64,000 nucleotides of DNA from Phytophthora quininea (lineage: Eukaryota > Oomycota > Peronosporomycetes > Peronosporales > Peronosporaceae), in the NCBI GenBank assembly GCA_011947345.1, contig JAAVTG010000272.1, positions 1 to 64,000 on the forward strand, given 5' to 3'. Both the position numbers and the translations under genes were made by a program. Under the pieces are notes generated by a model. That model saw only the letters and a program-made list of their open reading frames with translations, made no database searches and was not told the origin of the DNA. Shown here one piece after another: positions 44,630-54,909 of this stretch; within the stretch, counting starts at the first letter, position 1, and every line of letters starts with the position of its first letter.

Positions 44630-45796
44630 ATGTCCTCGTCCGACTCAGACGACGGCAAGAGCAAGAAGCAGAAGGAGTTCAAGATCGGCTCTTCTGGAGT
44701 TCCTGAGAACTGGAATGGAGATGATTGGAGCTTCTACAAGCACGCTATGATTAATGCGTTTGAGAGAAATGCAGTTGATCAAATCGCCATCGGCGAGGAG
44801 ACGGAAGACTCAGACTGGGATGACGAAAAGAAGGCCAAGTTCAAGAAGCGACAGGCGAAGGTCAAGATCCTAATTCAAGGCTCGCTGACGAAGAGACTGG
44901 CCAAACAAGTCATGAGCAAGTCAACAGGCTTCGAAATGTGGCAGGAGCTGTGCTCTATCTACGAAGGCAAGAAGAATGCAGCGATGACAGCGCAGAAGGT
45001 ATTTCGTCTACAGGGCGAACTCCACAGGACTCGACTGCGCGCGAACGGCGACGTGAGAAGTCATCTTTACAAGATGTTCGACATCAAGGAGCAACTTGCG
45101 GACAACAACGCGGCCGTGAACGACCTCCAGATGGTCGATATACTATTGCGAAGTTTACCTTCACAAACTGGGTACAACGAGCTGAGAAAGAAGGTGTTGT
45201 TCAGCTCCAATATGAACAAGTATACACCGGACAACATCCGTGAGATGATCCTCACAGCTGAGTCGCGAAGCAAAGATTGGGACCACAAGGCGTTCGGTAA
45301 CAATCAAGGACAAAACAAGCAGAAGGCTGGTGGAGCTGTTCCTCAAAAGGGCGACAAGAAAAAGACATCAAGTGGCGCCACAAAGAAGATCGGCAGCGTC
45401 GACACGGAATGCTACAACTGCGGTGGTAAGGGACACTACAAGAGAAACTGTCCCGAGCTGCTTGATGAAGAGAAACCGAGTGCACGGAAGAACGCTCACG
45501 CAAAGTACGCGGGAGTGAAGTCAACTGGGCAGGAAAAGTCGAAGGTGGCAGCTGGAACGCGCCCTCGCAAGCGAGACGTTGTGGTGGGAGAAGCTGCAAA
45601 ATTGGCGTCGAAGACATATGAGCCGAGCCTATGGTTCTTTGACACTGGCACAAACGCCCACATCGTGGCGTGCAAGGATTATTTCACCGCGCTTCAGGAC
45701 ATGGAAGACAGTGACTGGAATCCCAACATCTCAGGATTCGCAGACGGGGAAGTACGAAGGCTGAGGGCTTCGGGACGATTCTGTTGGCTACAATGA
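44630..45796 (+). CDS. Copia gag and protease part of polyprotein
   Basis: 388 codons. The UBN2-type gag begins at the ATG at 44630 (DNWNGDDW-like WNGDDWSFYKHAM) and has the helical TGFEMWQEL region. The CCHC knuckle is CYNCGGKGHYKRNC. The protease active site is WFFDTGTNAHIV. The frame runs off near 45770, where one base is missing; the protein continues in the 45784 frame (EGFGTILLA region). Confidence 0.9.
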   Translation: MSSSDSDDGKSKKQKEFKIGSSGVPENWNGDDWSFYKHAMINAFERNAVDQIAIGEETEDSDWDDEKKAKFKKRQAKVKILIQGSLTKRLAKQVMSKSTGFEMWQELCSIYEGKKNAAMTAQKVFRLQGELHRTRLRANGDVRSHLYKMFDIKEQLADNNAAVNDLQMVDILLRSLPSQTGYNELRKKVLFSSNMNKYTPDNIREMILTAESRSKDWDHKAFGNNQGQNKQKAGGAVPQKGDKKKTSSGATKKIGSVDTECYNCGGKGHYKRNCPELLDEEKPSARKNAHAKYAGVKSTGQEKSKVAAGTRPRKRDVVVGEAAKLASKTYEPSLWFFDTGTNAHIVACKDYFTALQDMEDSDWNPNISGFADGEVRRLRASGRFCWLQ

Positions 45797-48303
45797 TCGA
45801 CGAGGAGATGGTTCTCGTTTTCTTGGAGGACGTGCTTTACGTTCCTAAAGCAGGATGCAACCTATTTTCTCCTGGACTGGCACTTGACCAAGGATTCAAG
45901 ATGTCCTGGAACCAAGACACAAGAATATTCGGCATGTCGAAGGACAACGTCGAAGTGATCAGAACGACACCGGAAAATCGTCATTGGACGTTCAGTGCGC
46001 ATAGTATTGGCGGCAGAGTGGTGACGAAGGGCAAGTCATCAACAAAGCAGCAGATTGTCGCGAACTTTGCAGTCACCGACGGTGTAGAAGATATTGACGT
46101 TTGGCATGAACGTCTAGGCCACATTTGTCCGGAGTATATTCGTCTCATGGTGGACCGCAATATGGCAAAAGGCATCATGTTGAAAAGACGTGGTAAGATT
46201 GACTGTGCGGACTGCTGCTTTGGAAAGCAGAGACGCAAATCCTACCGCAAGAAACTGGATCGTGACATCAAGAGCGTGAATGACATCGTGTACGCGGACT
46301 TATTGATACCTGGAAAGCACAACGGAACCGCTTACAGTGCCGTCCTCGTGGTGATGGATGGGTACTCGCGATTTGTGACAACGTACTTTCTGAAGTCGAA
46401 GGCAGAAGATGAAGTCAACGCTCGGATGAAAGAGTATATTGCTTGGGCAGAACGTCAACATGGACGACGCGTCGACCGAGTAGTAACTCGTGAGATTGAT
46501 GGTACAAGTGAAGAAGGCGGTGAGCTTGTGCGTCAAGTCCTGACAGACAAGGGACAAGAATTCTGCAACGGAACCATGGAGCGGTGGTACAAGAAGAAAG
46601 GAATTGTACACATCAAAGTGGGGCCAAATGCATCGCAGCTGAATCCTGTAGAACGAACACATCAAACTTTGATTGGGATGGTAAAGACAATGATGCATCA
46701 GTCTGGCCTGCCATCGTCATTTTGGACGCAAGCACTTGAGACGGCTGTCTACGTGAAGAACAGAGTTTTCTGCAAGGGTGCAGGTTGTACGCCTTACGAG
46801 TTAATGTTTGGCTCACAGCCAGACATTCACCACATCCGCACTTTTGGCTCTCTCGTGTATTGCCACACGCCAAAGTCAAAACGAAAGAAGCTGAGCGTGA
46901 ACTGTCGCATTGGATATTTGATCGGCTATCGTGATGATGTAGTAGGCTGTCAAGTATACTTTCCTACGGAACACAAGCGTGGATTCGTATCTGACGTAAA
47001 AGTCAACGAGAAGTACAAGTACAAGGACAGATATTCTGGCAACTTCGAAACGAAGGTCTTCAAGTGGCTACAAACCTTTGACGAATTCCTTGGGAATGGC
47101 GAGCTGAACGATTGTGACACCGATGCCGACGACGATGCATCATCACAGCAAGTGGAATTCGATGCTGGTTCAGTTCGTAGTGTCCAGGCGAGCAATGTGT
47201 CGATGGAAGACGCTGAAACAGCTCGAAGTGCTCAACAGAGCAATGTTACAATGGAAAATGTTGAGGCAGGTTCCGATCTCTCAAGTGGTGAAAGACAGAT
47301 CTGGAATGATTTACTGGACAATAGTCCGCAAATTGATACTGTCGCAGCAGCTTCAGGGGGCGACGGGAGCGATGACAACGAGAGCTTGCTGCCCGATTAC
47401 AGCGATGTTGCGTCCGAAGAAACGCAAGGGGACGGAGGTGCAAGAGATGCCGACAACGAAGCCCCAACAAGTGTTGTTGAAGAAGATTTCACAGCAACAG
47501 AAGAAATTTTCACAGCAGCAGATCCATTTGCAGTAGTTGACCGTGATATTGATGATTACTTTGACTCAACAGTGCAGCATGGACGTGAAACCCCAACAGA
47601 ACTGCATGACGTCGAGAGTAACGCAGAAGTAGATAGTAACTTTGGAATAGTTGAAGAAAGAGAAGACGAGCTCAGTGACGATGATGCAGATGACCCCGAT
47701 GAAGCAGCGAGTCATGTCACGGAAATGGCAGCGGTGAATGCAGATGATGCTGGAGAACTTATTGACGAGGACTACAACTATCTATACGACCCTGCTGATG
47801 AAATGGAAATAGGATATGGAGAGTTGGCACTGGCAACTGATCATGTGATTGGCCGTAGACGTTCTCATGATGATGGAGGCAAGCGTGGACGCGAATCAAA
47901 ACGACCGAAATTCAATGCGAAGCGAGCTAAGCACGAGCAGACATCGCCGATTCAACCAGCTTTACTGGAAGCACCACTTCCACGGCGACCGGGTCTGCGT
48001 GAAACACATGAACGACGTGTGCCTGAGCGTTTTGAAGATTACCAGGTTTATTCGGCCTTCAAGGCATTGCACGCTGATCGACGTGGCAAAAATGGCATTC
48101 GAGTAAGTGATGTGAAGATCCCACGAAATTATCGTGAGGCGATGCGTTCCAAGTACGCCAAGCAATGGAAGGAGGCAATGGATCAAGAGATTGCAACACT
48201 CAGCAAGAAAGAGGTGCTGAAGAAGTTTCCTCGCAGTGAGATGCCAAAAGGACAAAATACATTGAAGACCAGATGGGTGTTCGCAGTAAAGGTGATCACC
48301 TAG
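45784..48303 (+). CDS. Copia pol part: integrase and start of RT
   Basis: 839 codons. The end of the protease is [13 protein letters not shown]. The GAG-pre-integrase HHCC motif is WHERLGHI then CADCCFGKQ. The integrase core has [16 protein letters not shown] and NPVERTH as the D-D-E frame. A long acidic linker (47100-47900) follows. RT begins with [14 protein letters not shown] and TRWVFAVK. The frame ends at 48303 through a one-base loss near 48292. A second loss near 48390 precedes the next frame. Confidence 0.88.
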   Translation: MATMIDEEMVLVFLEDVLYVPKAGCNLFSPGLALDQGFKMSWNQDTRIFGMSKDNVEVIRTTPENRHWTFSAHSIGGRVVTKGKSSTKQQIVANFAVTDGVEDIDVWHERLGHICPEYIRLMVDRNMAKGIMLKRRGKIDCADCCFGKQRRKSYRKKLDRDIKSVNDIVYADLLIPGKHNGTAYSAVLVVMDGYSRFVTTYFLKSKAEDEVNARMKEYIAWAERQHGRRVDRVVTREIDGTSEEGGELVRQVLTDKGQEFCNGTMERWYKKKGIVHIKVGPNASQLNPVERTHQTLIGMVKTMMHQSGLPSSFWTQALETAVYVKNRVFCKGAGCTPYELMFGSQPDIHHIRTFGSLVYCHTPKSKRKKLSVNCRIGYLIGYRDDVVGCQVYFPTEHKRGFVSDVKVNEKYKYKDRYSGNFETKVFKWLQTFDEFLGNGELNDCDTDADDDASSQQVEFDAGSVRSVQASNVSMEDAETARSAQQSNVTMENVEAGSDLSSGERQIWNDLLDNSPQIDTVAAASGGDGSDDNESLLPDYSDVASEETQGDGGARDADNEAPTSVVEEDFTATEEIFTAADPFAVVDRDIDDYFDSTVQHGRETPTELHDVESNAEVDSNFGIVEEREDELSDDDADDPDEAASHVTEMAAVNADDAGELIDEDYNYLYDPADEMEIGYGELALATDHVIGRRRSHDDGGKRGRESKRPKFNAKRAKHEQTSPIQPALLEAPLPRRPGLRETHERRVPERFEDYQVYSAFKALHADRRGKNGIRVSDVKIPRNYREAMRSKYAKQWKEAMDQEIATLSKKEVLKKFPRSEMPKGQNTLKTRWVFAVKVIT

Positions 48304-48397
48304 GATATGTCGACAGATTCCGTGCCCGTGTGGTCGGTCGCGGAGACAAACAGCGCAAAGGACTCGACTATCAAGAAACGTTTGCCCCGTAGCCCGA

Positions 48398-49813
48398 ATG
48401 GCTACATTTCGGTTGTTCGTGGCAGTATGTACGCTTCTGCAGTTGACCGTCTATCAAGCCGACGTCAACACGGCGTATCTAAACGCCATGCTCGCCATAC
48501 AACAGTATTTGGAGGAGCTGGAAGGGTACCCATGCGATGAAGAAGACATGGTGTACGTGATTGAAAAAGCCCTCTACGGACTTAAGCAGTCTGGACGCGA
48601 GTGGAACTCGGAGATCAACTCGTGGTTCCTTCGCTACGGCTTCGAACAATGCAGTACCGAACCTTGCCTGTATTTTTATGATTGTGATGGAGAATTCGCG
48701 ATTGTACTGCTCTACGTCGACGACATCCTATGCGCGACGAAAAATGAAGACTTCAAGAAGAAAATGTTCGACCAGCTGAATACGGACTACGGTATCAAAG
48801 ACCAGGGCAAATTGAACACTTTTCTCGGTGTTGAAGTGGAGCATGGAAACGGATCGATCAAGATCCACCAAACACAGTACTGTGAGCAAGTTTTGGAGCG
48901 ATTCGGCTTTGGCGAGGCGCACCCAAGTCGAATTCCCATGGAGACAAACTTACGTCTCACAGTGATTGATACAGATACTAGCACACGCAAGCAAGAACCA
49001 AAGAACGGCAAGCAGTTCCCGTATCGCGAGCTTGTTGGTTCATTAATGTTCCTGGCCACGTGTACGAGACCCGACATCGCTTTTGCGGTCGGCCAGCTCA
49101 GCAGGTATGTGCAGCGTCCTACCCAGCAGCACATTGGTGCAGCAAAACGGGTATTGAGATACCTCGTTGGTACGAAGTCTCAAGGCATCGTCTATCAAAG
49201 GAGTGCAACAGAACAGCAGCCCAACACACTGCAAGTCGATGGTTTCTGCGACTCTGACTGGGGTAATAACCCCGACACTAGAAAAAGTGTTACAGGCTAT
49301 GTGCACTGTATGGCTGGCGGTGCTGTAGCGTGGGCATCTCGCCGTCAAACGATTGTGGCTCAGTCCACAGCGGAGGCCGAATATGTTGCGGCGTGCGAGG
49401 CGTGCATGGAAGGCCAAGGACTGCGGAACGTGCTGATTGAAGTTTTCCCGACGATGGCGGTACAACTACGCCAAGGTATCGACAATCAAGCCGCATTCGT
49501 AATGGCTACGAATCCTACCTACAGCAGACGCACGCGCCATATCGAGTTAAGATGGCACTATGTGCGCGACCAGGTAGCGAAGAAGACGATTGAGCTGTGG
49601 AAGGTTAAAGGAGAAGAAAATCCGTCGGACCTGCTGACAAAGGCACTTGCCAGCGACCGACTTGAGATGCTGAGCAAGATGATCGGTTTGACAAAGGACC
49701 ATGTTCCGAAGGACGATACTTCGGAGGGGCGTGTTAGAAGTAGCTCCCGTAGTGCTGGTGACGATGACAGAGGATCGTCACGAAGTAGACTGGCGCACCG
49801 AGATCAAGAGTGA
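48398..49813 (+). CDS. Copia pol part: RT palm and RNase H
   Basis: 471 codons. RT motifs are QADVNTAYLNA, ALYGLKQSGREW and LLYVDDIL (catalytic YVDD). These are followed by the LGVEV thumb and the TRPDIAFAVGQLSRY segment. RNase H shows DSDWGNN, STAEAEYVA and the DNQAA catalytic positions. The frame runs through the polypurine tract into the 3' LTR and stops at 49811-49813. Confidence 0.9.
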   Translation: MATFRLFVAVCTLLQLTVYQADVNTAYLNAMLAIQQYLEELEGYPCDEEDMVYVIEKALYGLKQSGREWNSEINSWFLRYGFEQCSTEPCLYFYDCDGEFAIVLLYVDDILCATKNEDFKKKMFDQLNTDYGIKDQGKLNTFLGVEVEHGNGSIKIHQTQYCEQVLERFGFGEAHPSRIPMETNLRLTVIDTDTSTRKQEPKNGKQFPYRELVGSLMFLATCTRPDIAFAVGQLSRYVQRPTQQHIGAAKRVLRYLVGTKSQGIVYQRSATEQQPNTLQVDGFCDSDWGNNPDTRKSVTGYVHCMAGGAVAWASRRQTIVAQSTAEAEYVAACEACMEGQGLRNVLIEVFPTMAVQLRQGIDNQAAFVMATNPTYSRRTRHIELRWHYVRDQVAKKTIELWKVKGEENPSDLLTKALASDRLEMLSKMIGLTKDHVPKDDTSEGRVRSSSRSAGDDDRGSSRSRLAHRDQE

Positions 49814-49909
49814 TGGTAGAAAAGGCAACTGGTGCTAGGCCAGTCAGTCCAAGATTTACTTTGAAAGTAACAAGTTATCTGTGTGAGTCTAGTCGTGCAG
49901 CTTCTAACA
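49732..49909 (+). repeat. Copia 3' LTR
   Basis: 178 bp, no difference from 44381-44558 by eye. It is preceded by the purine tract GGAGGGGCG. Confidence 0.95.
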
Positions 49910-51927
49910 ACTTCGTCTGCCAACGCGATGCCACCCCAATGTGCTGCACGCTAGAGCACTACAGACGTCAGCGCTACGATCCATCATCGAGTCCTGCAAC
50001 GTCGAGGACGTGCACGTTGCTGAGACCGAGAACGCCGCCGCCATGGAGTTCCTGGGCGTGCGCTACAACGCTGCCAAGACCAAAAGTACAGTGCCGAGCT
50101 GGAAGTGGACGGTCGAGTGATCAACAGCGGCGACTTCTTCACCCCCATGGACGCTGCCAAGGCGTACGACAAACTCGTCACGGACTACTGCGGAGATGCC
50201 AACGCACCACGCAACTTTGCCTAAGCAACCAGCTCCTGAAAAATGTTAATGTATCTACCAAAAACTTGTTTTCTTAGCCGCAAACAGAAAAATCGTACTT
50301 CCTCAAATGACGCCAACCCGGAAGCCTCACTTTGATCAACGCACGCCTGCAACTGATTACAGAGAAATCTGCATTCCATGTTGCTGCATCCAACCTCCAG
50401 TTGAGTCCAGCTTTGGCAGGTCGACACCCCACACGTACTGCGGAATGTCCTCAAGACGCTCCTTCACTTCACGGCGCTTCTTCTTCTTGTCGTGATCGTT
50501 AAGAATCCTGTCCAGGTAATCGACTGACAATCCCTTTGTCACTCGCAGTCGTTTAGCCGCCTTCGCCTCCCTCACATATTTCCGAAGATCAGCGATGGTG
50601 GAAACACCAATTTCATTCATCAGCTTGTCTACCCTTCTGTCTTTGATGGCTTCCAGTTCGCTCACAAGAGCTTCATCGTTAGCTACGTCAAGTGTAATCT
50701 CTTGCCGTTCAAAGCCGTCAGCGATATCTTCCGGAACCGCAAAGATTAGCGCAAGCTGGGCTGGGTCTTCCTCCACCGTTCCAACAAGCCTAACCGTTCC
50801 AAAATGTGTAAAAGACCTTCGCCACTCACCGGATCAGAATGAGCCACCGCCATCTGAAATACCCACAACTTCGGGCTGCTTGAAGTCTTACATCGAGTTG
50901 ACCGACAAGAAGTTTCTCGCCCTTGGAATGTAGTATGGGCCACCATTGGACAGTGTTTCTGCCGAGAACTCGCTGTCGGAGAAACAGTAGCTTTCCTCGT
51001 GCTGTCTCGATGTGAGCTGTAATTGGAATATCTTGCTGTCGCTGGTATCATCAACATTGCGTGCCTGAAAGGTGGCCCCGACTGTCAACATATCGTGCAC
51101 CTTGACTTCAAACAAAAGGCCCCGAAATGAAGCTGCAACGCTGCTGCCCTCCAAGCATTGAATAATAGCATTCCTCTCTGATGTTAAAAGCTTGGCCTAG
51201 CGCTCCAGCAGCGACCGCTTCACAAAATCAGTCACGGAGCTTGTGTACCACGACCGATTATTCGGATTCGGAACGTAATGGTAGATCTCGCTACAGACTT
51301 GTTGGAGTTGGTCGTAATACAATAAGCTTTTAACTTTCTGCTGATCGGAGAGCTTGTCAATAATATCAGCAAGCAGGAGTTCACGGTCTCTGTAAATTTC
51401 CACTGAATCACACAGACAGTCACGAGCAACGCCACCAAAAATGTCAAAACGCTTCTCGACGAGATCTGCAACCCGGACCACACCTCCTGTCAATCTAATA
51501 CCCACGTGGTCCGCAGCAGCTTGAAGCTCGTCATGACTCCACAATGACATGACTACCTTCTTAGCATGTTGTTCCTTCTTCAGCTGATGGAACCACACCT
51601 CGTTCGGACTCGTAAAGCGTACCGTTTTTCCATCAGGGGTGTAGTTCCTGGTCCATCGTACAAGTGAATGCATGGACGATGAATGAGCTTCCGCAGCTGC
51701 GTCCTCGGCGTCGAGCATGGTTGTAGTCATGATGTGTAGATCTCGCCTACTCGTTTTAATCGCTTTAGGAACGCGGTTTACTGCGTCATACTCCCACACA
51801 ACCACCTTCTTCATTATGGAGGAACCCGTCTTCAGTACTGTGAATCCCGCTGTAATCACAGTTGCGTCTGGGTAATCTCGGAAATAGCGCAGCATGAAGT
51901 ACGCCAAGAAGACGGATTTGCTGATCC

Positions 51928-51983
51928 CTTCGTCCACAAGAAAGTTAGACACAACAAAAGACATCAACAATATAGTTACCCAC
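51928..51983 (-). other. 56-nt intron interrupting the Walker A codons of the RHS/CRN-like gene
   Basis: Donor CCTG/GTGGGTAAC, branch-like TCTAAC, acceptor GACGAAG/GGATC. Removal joins CCT G to GG ATC and rebuilds TPGISKS. Retaining it gives an open but motif-less frame (MSFVVSNFLVDEGISKS), so splicing decides whether the ATPase site exists. Confidence 0.65.
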
Positions 51984-52188
51984 CAGGTGTGTTGGTGATC
52001 ATGATGATGCGGTAGTCCTTGATTTTGCTGCCAGTGTAGAGATCCTTCATAATCCCATCATAGTTGTCTGGATAGCACTCGCGAATGTAGAACCGAGGCA
52101 ACGTGTAGTCGAGCTGCATCGGAAGTTCGCCAGGGAAACTCATCGTAAACAGGTCCTCCTCGCCCTGTGCATTCTCCTCGGTTGCCTT

Positions 52189-54462
52189 TTTTGCGGGTCT
52201 TATTCTGGTCGGGTCTGGCTATTGGGTCTAGTCAAATCCTTGACCGAGCAGTTAGACCTGACCGAAACCAGCGATACGAGATAAAGTTGGACAAAATCGA
52301 TGTTCATGCTCACTAGCTGAAGTTGTCTACTCGGTTTATATCTTGGGTGGTTTGGGTAGCAAGTACTTCTCACGGTGATGGGGTGCTTTTGCTCGGTTCG
52401 TGGGAATATCTTCCAAAATCTGCACGTCGCGCCGTGCAAGAGCTTCGATGCCAGCTACAAGCACTGGGATGCTGGGGTGGGGGCTTGAGAAAGGCCCATT
52501 TAGCTCTCTATTGAACCTTTCTAGGAAGTTGTTCGTTCGAGCCACGACTTGCTTCGCTGTGTCGTGCACGTTCCACAACTCTGGCCCGTGTTTCTTCACC
52601 CACTGCTCATTGAAGTATTTCCAAAATGATTCCCACTTGGTGTGCGAGTAAACCAGCCCAGCAGATTCACACTTCGTGCGGATAAGTTTTCTGACGTAGC
52701 ATGTTCCCTGTACTGCAACCTTGCTCTGCTCAATCACCGCCAACGTGTCTAACACACCTGACGCCATAGCGATTTTGATTTCTGGCGCAGGAATCCGAAG
52801 TTTCTTCATGTGCCTATCAACGGCCTGCTTAAAATGAAGGAAAAAACAGCCTTGAACCTTGGCATCGGGAAATTGCGTCAACACGGCAGTGATCAAACCC
52901 GCCTCGAAGTCGCACACAACTTGTGCTGGGTCCAGCTTTTGATCTGTCGCTTGCACAACATGGTCGATGACATTCCAGTACATGTCCGCCTTCTTTAACG
53001 AGCATAAGATGTAAAAGACGGGTAGGAAGCACCCAGAAGCTTGGTCAAGAACAATGATAACTATACATTGGTAGAATGTTGATAGCACGCACCTAAAGGT
53101 GCCATCGACAAAGAGCGTAACACCTTTGTACTTGAGCCGCTCGATGAGGACGGGGTGCCCCCATCCAATCAATCGCTCCACACTGCCATCTCTCTCGGAA
53201 TAAACGCGATGAAATTGAAAGAAATTCATGGTACTTCCCTTCACTAGAGACAGCGGTGGTACTTCCACCAGTCCGTGCAGCGAGCCTCTGAAATAGTCAC
53301 GACGGTCTCGATAAACCTGCTGTCGAACTTGGTCACGTGTTAACCCGTGGACAGCTACGTCGTCATCGGTATCATGAAATTTGCTGCGTACCCCTCCCAA
53401 ACACTTTCCGCAGACCTTGCAACATCCTCGAGCACCAACGCACTCACAGCAGCCTTCATCGCTTCCGATACATCACGGATACCACCAACGAGCGTGGGCT
53501 GGTGGCAGCTGTGGGGCCTGAAGTTCGTGAAAGCCATCAGCTCCGCACTAAACTCCACCCTTCCATTGCACTTGCAACTACGACGGTAAAAACTGCACCT
53601 GTATGTGATCTTCTTAGACGACGCGGCAGCCTTGGTGTACTTAAATCCTCTTAGCCGAATCACTGACTTAAATTTCGTTCGCTCGCGCTCGCCGTAGTGC
53701 ACCATCTCTCCAGACGGCGGTGTTGCGGCAGACACTCCGGCAATATCGGTTTCGTAGAGCAAGTTCATGTTGCTGCACGGCGCTCGTACCACTGATGGGT
53801 GTGACGTGGACGGCGAGCTGAGGTTGAACGATGCAAGCTGTCTGGAGGCGACCGGCGGCGACGAAGACGCCGAGCACTGAGACAACGTCTCCGTTGATGC
53901 AACCGACTCCGACATTGGCGACTGCGGCGCAGCAAGTTCTTGCGGCGGTAGCGCTAATACGCTTGGGCTCGAGAGACCGGTCATATGCAGGTGTAGTTCA
54001 TCCGACGCGTTGGATGACTGCGAAAGGGTTGATGATAATGGGGTTGGTGGTTCGCTTGATGGGCTGGGCAACGTACCCGACAAGGGGCTGAACGGCGGTG
54101 TTGACCGTCCACGGAACGATGGGTCGGGAAGTAACTTCCATGACCTTGACGCGCTTGGCTCGGGTTCGAGCTGGATGTTGGCAGCTCCCGGCGAGAACGT
54201 CGCAGCAGCTCTTTCCTGCTGATCAAGGAGAGCCGAGCGAGGCCGCGTATTCATGTTTGCAGTCACCTTGCGGGGGTGCTTTGCGGCGTTATGCGTGTGC
54301 TTGGTCTTGGCCATGCTGGGTACCTCAGGGGAGAGGCTGCCTGTTCCTTGGACAGATCAAAGCGAAAGTGAGCTAAGCTTGTGGTCCAGCACCAATCAAT
54401 GGACCTGGATCAAACTGCGCTTTGATCAAATCTTAGCTTAGATCCGAATAAGACCCGCAAAA
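52189..54462 (-). mobile_element. MULE element (2,274 bp) inserted in the RHS/CRN-like gene
   Basis: 17-bp perfect terminal inverted repeats (TTTTGCGGGTCTTATTC at 52189-52205; complement at 54446-54462) bracket one transposase gene. The flanks carry the two halves of the RHS-like gene on the same strand. No matching 9-bp target duplication is visible, which is odd for a young element. The fragment at 63533-63690 resembles the uninterrupted site. Confidence 0.75.
52336..54314 (-). CDS. MULE transposase, near-intact (one frameshift at about 53395)
   Basis: From the ATG at 54314 (MAKTKHTHNAAKH) a Ser/Pro-rich N-terminus leads into a FLYWCH-like zinc finger (FKSVIRLRGFKYTKA, then CSFYRRSCKCNG, ending RPHSCHQP). 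After VWEG one G is missing from a G run. The second frame (53400-52336) carries the catalytic core: VTLFVDGTFRCVL (first Asp), VVCDFEAGLITAV (second), CFFLHFKQAVDRH (the Cys/His element), and ARTNNFLERFNREL near the C-terminus. The total is about 655 residues, normal for oomycete MULEs. No SWIM finger was seen. Confidence 0.85.
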
Positions 54463-54909
54463 TAATCTTCCTTCTCCTTTCCCTTTGCATATCCTGGGAC
54501 GTCCCCTTTCTCCTCCTCCTCCTCCTCCTCCTCGCTTGGCAGCATCGATACGTCTTCACCAAGCCGCGACCTCTTGACCGCACGCTTTTTGCCCACCACT
54601 ATGCCGAAACTTGGAACGAAATCCAATTGGCAAGCTCCTGGGCAGTTGATCGAAGAAGTTCTAACGATTTTTGCTGTTGTTGTTAGTTGTCGGTGGACAA
54701 ACTTGACTTTTCCTCGAGCGTATTTCTGCTGAAGAGTAAGTCCATCTGTCACAACGGAAAACAATCTTCATTAAGCAAAGCAGAGCGAAGGGGAGAGCTG
54801 CAATGGCCCGCGTGTGGGTTAATCTGGAGGACGGGAACGGGGTGTCAATCTCTGTGGTTGCGATAGATGTGGTTAAAGACTGTGAATCGTGTGATGTACA
54901 AGAGGCGGT

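Larger units (their letters stand above)
44381..49909 (+). mobile_element. Ty1/Copia LTR retrotransposon, 5,529 bp, identical LTRs
   Basis: Two identical 178-bp LTRs (TGTTAGAAG...CTTCTAACA) bound gag-pol in Copia order: gag, protease, integrase, RT, RNase H. A primer-binding site abuts the 5' LTR at 44559, and a polypurine tract (GGAGGGGC) abuts the 3' LTR. The target duplication is imperfect: CTCTT on the left, ACTT on the right. Identical LTRs mean a recent insertion, yet the pol frame has three single-base breaks. Confidence 0.93.
44351..50224 (+). pseudogene. AP2-like gene, right-arm copy, split by Copia after codon 10
   Basis: 44351-44380 encodes MSSQLLRQAL. The rest of the gene resumes at about 49911 (LRLPTRCHP...) and runs to a TAA at 50222-50224. 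Comparison with the left arm shows the uninterrupted sequence CCAAGCTCTTCGTC, so the insertion is in the CTCTT. This copy retains CGCTACAACGCTGCC where the left copy lacks two bases. It has one base too few just after, so the AP2 part is out of frame even without the Copia. Confidence 0.8.
39925..50258 (+). repeat. Right arm of the inverted duplication (interrupted by Copia)
   Basis: Excluding 44381-49909, this arm mirrors 36303-39775. Beyond 50258 and below 36303 the flanks are unrelated: an RHS-like gene on one side and a CRN-like gene on the other. The outer ends therefore mark the duplication breakpoints. The two arms place their coiled-coil genes divergently around a central spacer of about 150 bp (39776-39924), which would have to hold both promoters. 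Confidence 0.88.
50357..54764 (-). pseudogene. RHS/Crinkler-like P-loop NTPase-nuclease gene, split by a MULE
   Basis: Exon-like pieces on the minus strand: the N-terminus 54764-54463 (with KRAVKRSRLGEDVSM and an acidic run), the MULE insertion, then 52188-51984 (YTLPRFYIRECYPDNYDGI), an intron, and 51927-50357. The spliced P-loop reads NTPGISKSVFLAYF. Further on are FTSPNEVWFHQL, a MxLWSHDEL segment and EKRFDIFGGVARDCL, all characteristic of retrotransposon-hot-spot (RHS) proteins and their CRN relatives. The C-terminal part, with FEVKVHDMLTVGATFQ and LIFAVP, looks like the nuclease-like end. After the intron everything is in one frame, with in-frame stops TAG (51197), TAA (about 50888) and TGA (about 50843). 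The pattern is nonsense mutations rather than shifts. Confidence 0.65.

Noticed and set aside
47114..47536. 140-codon ORF inside the Copia acidic linker
   Set aside because: Out-of-frame reading of the Asp/Glu-rich pol linker; not a separate gene.
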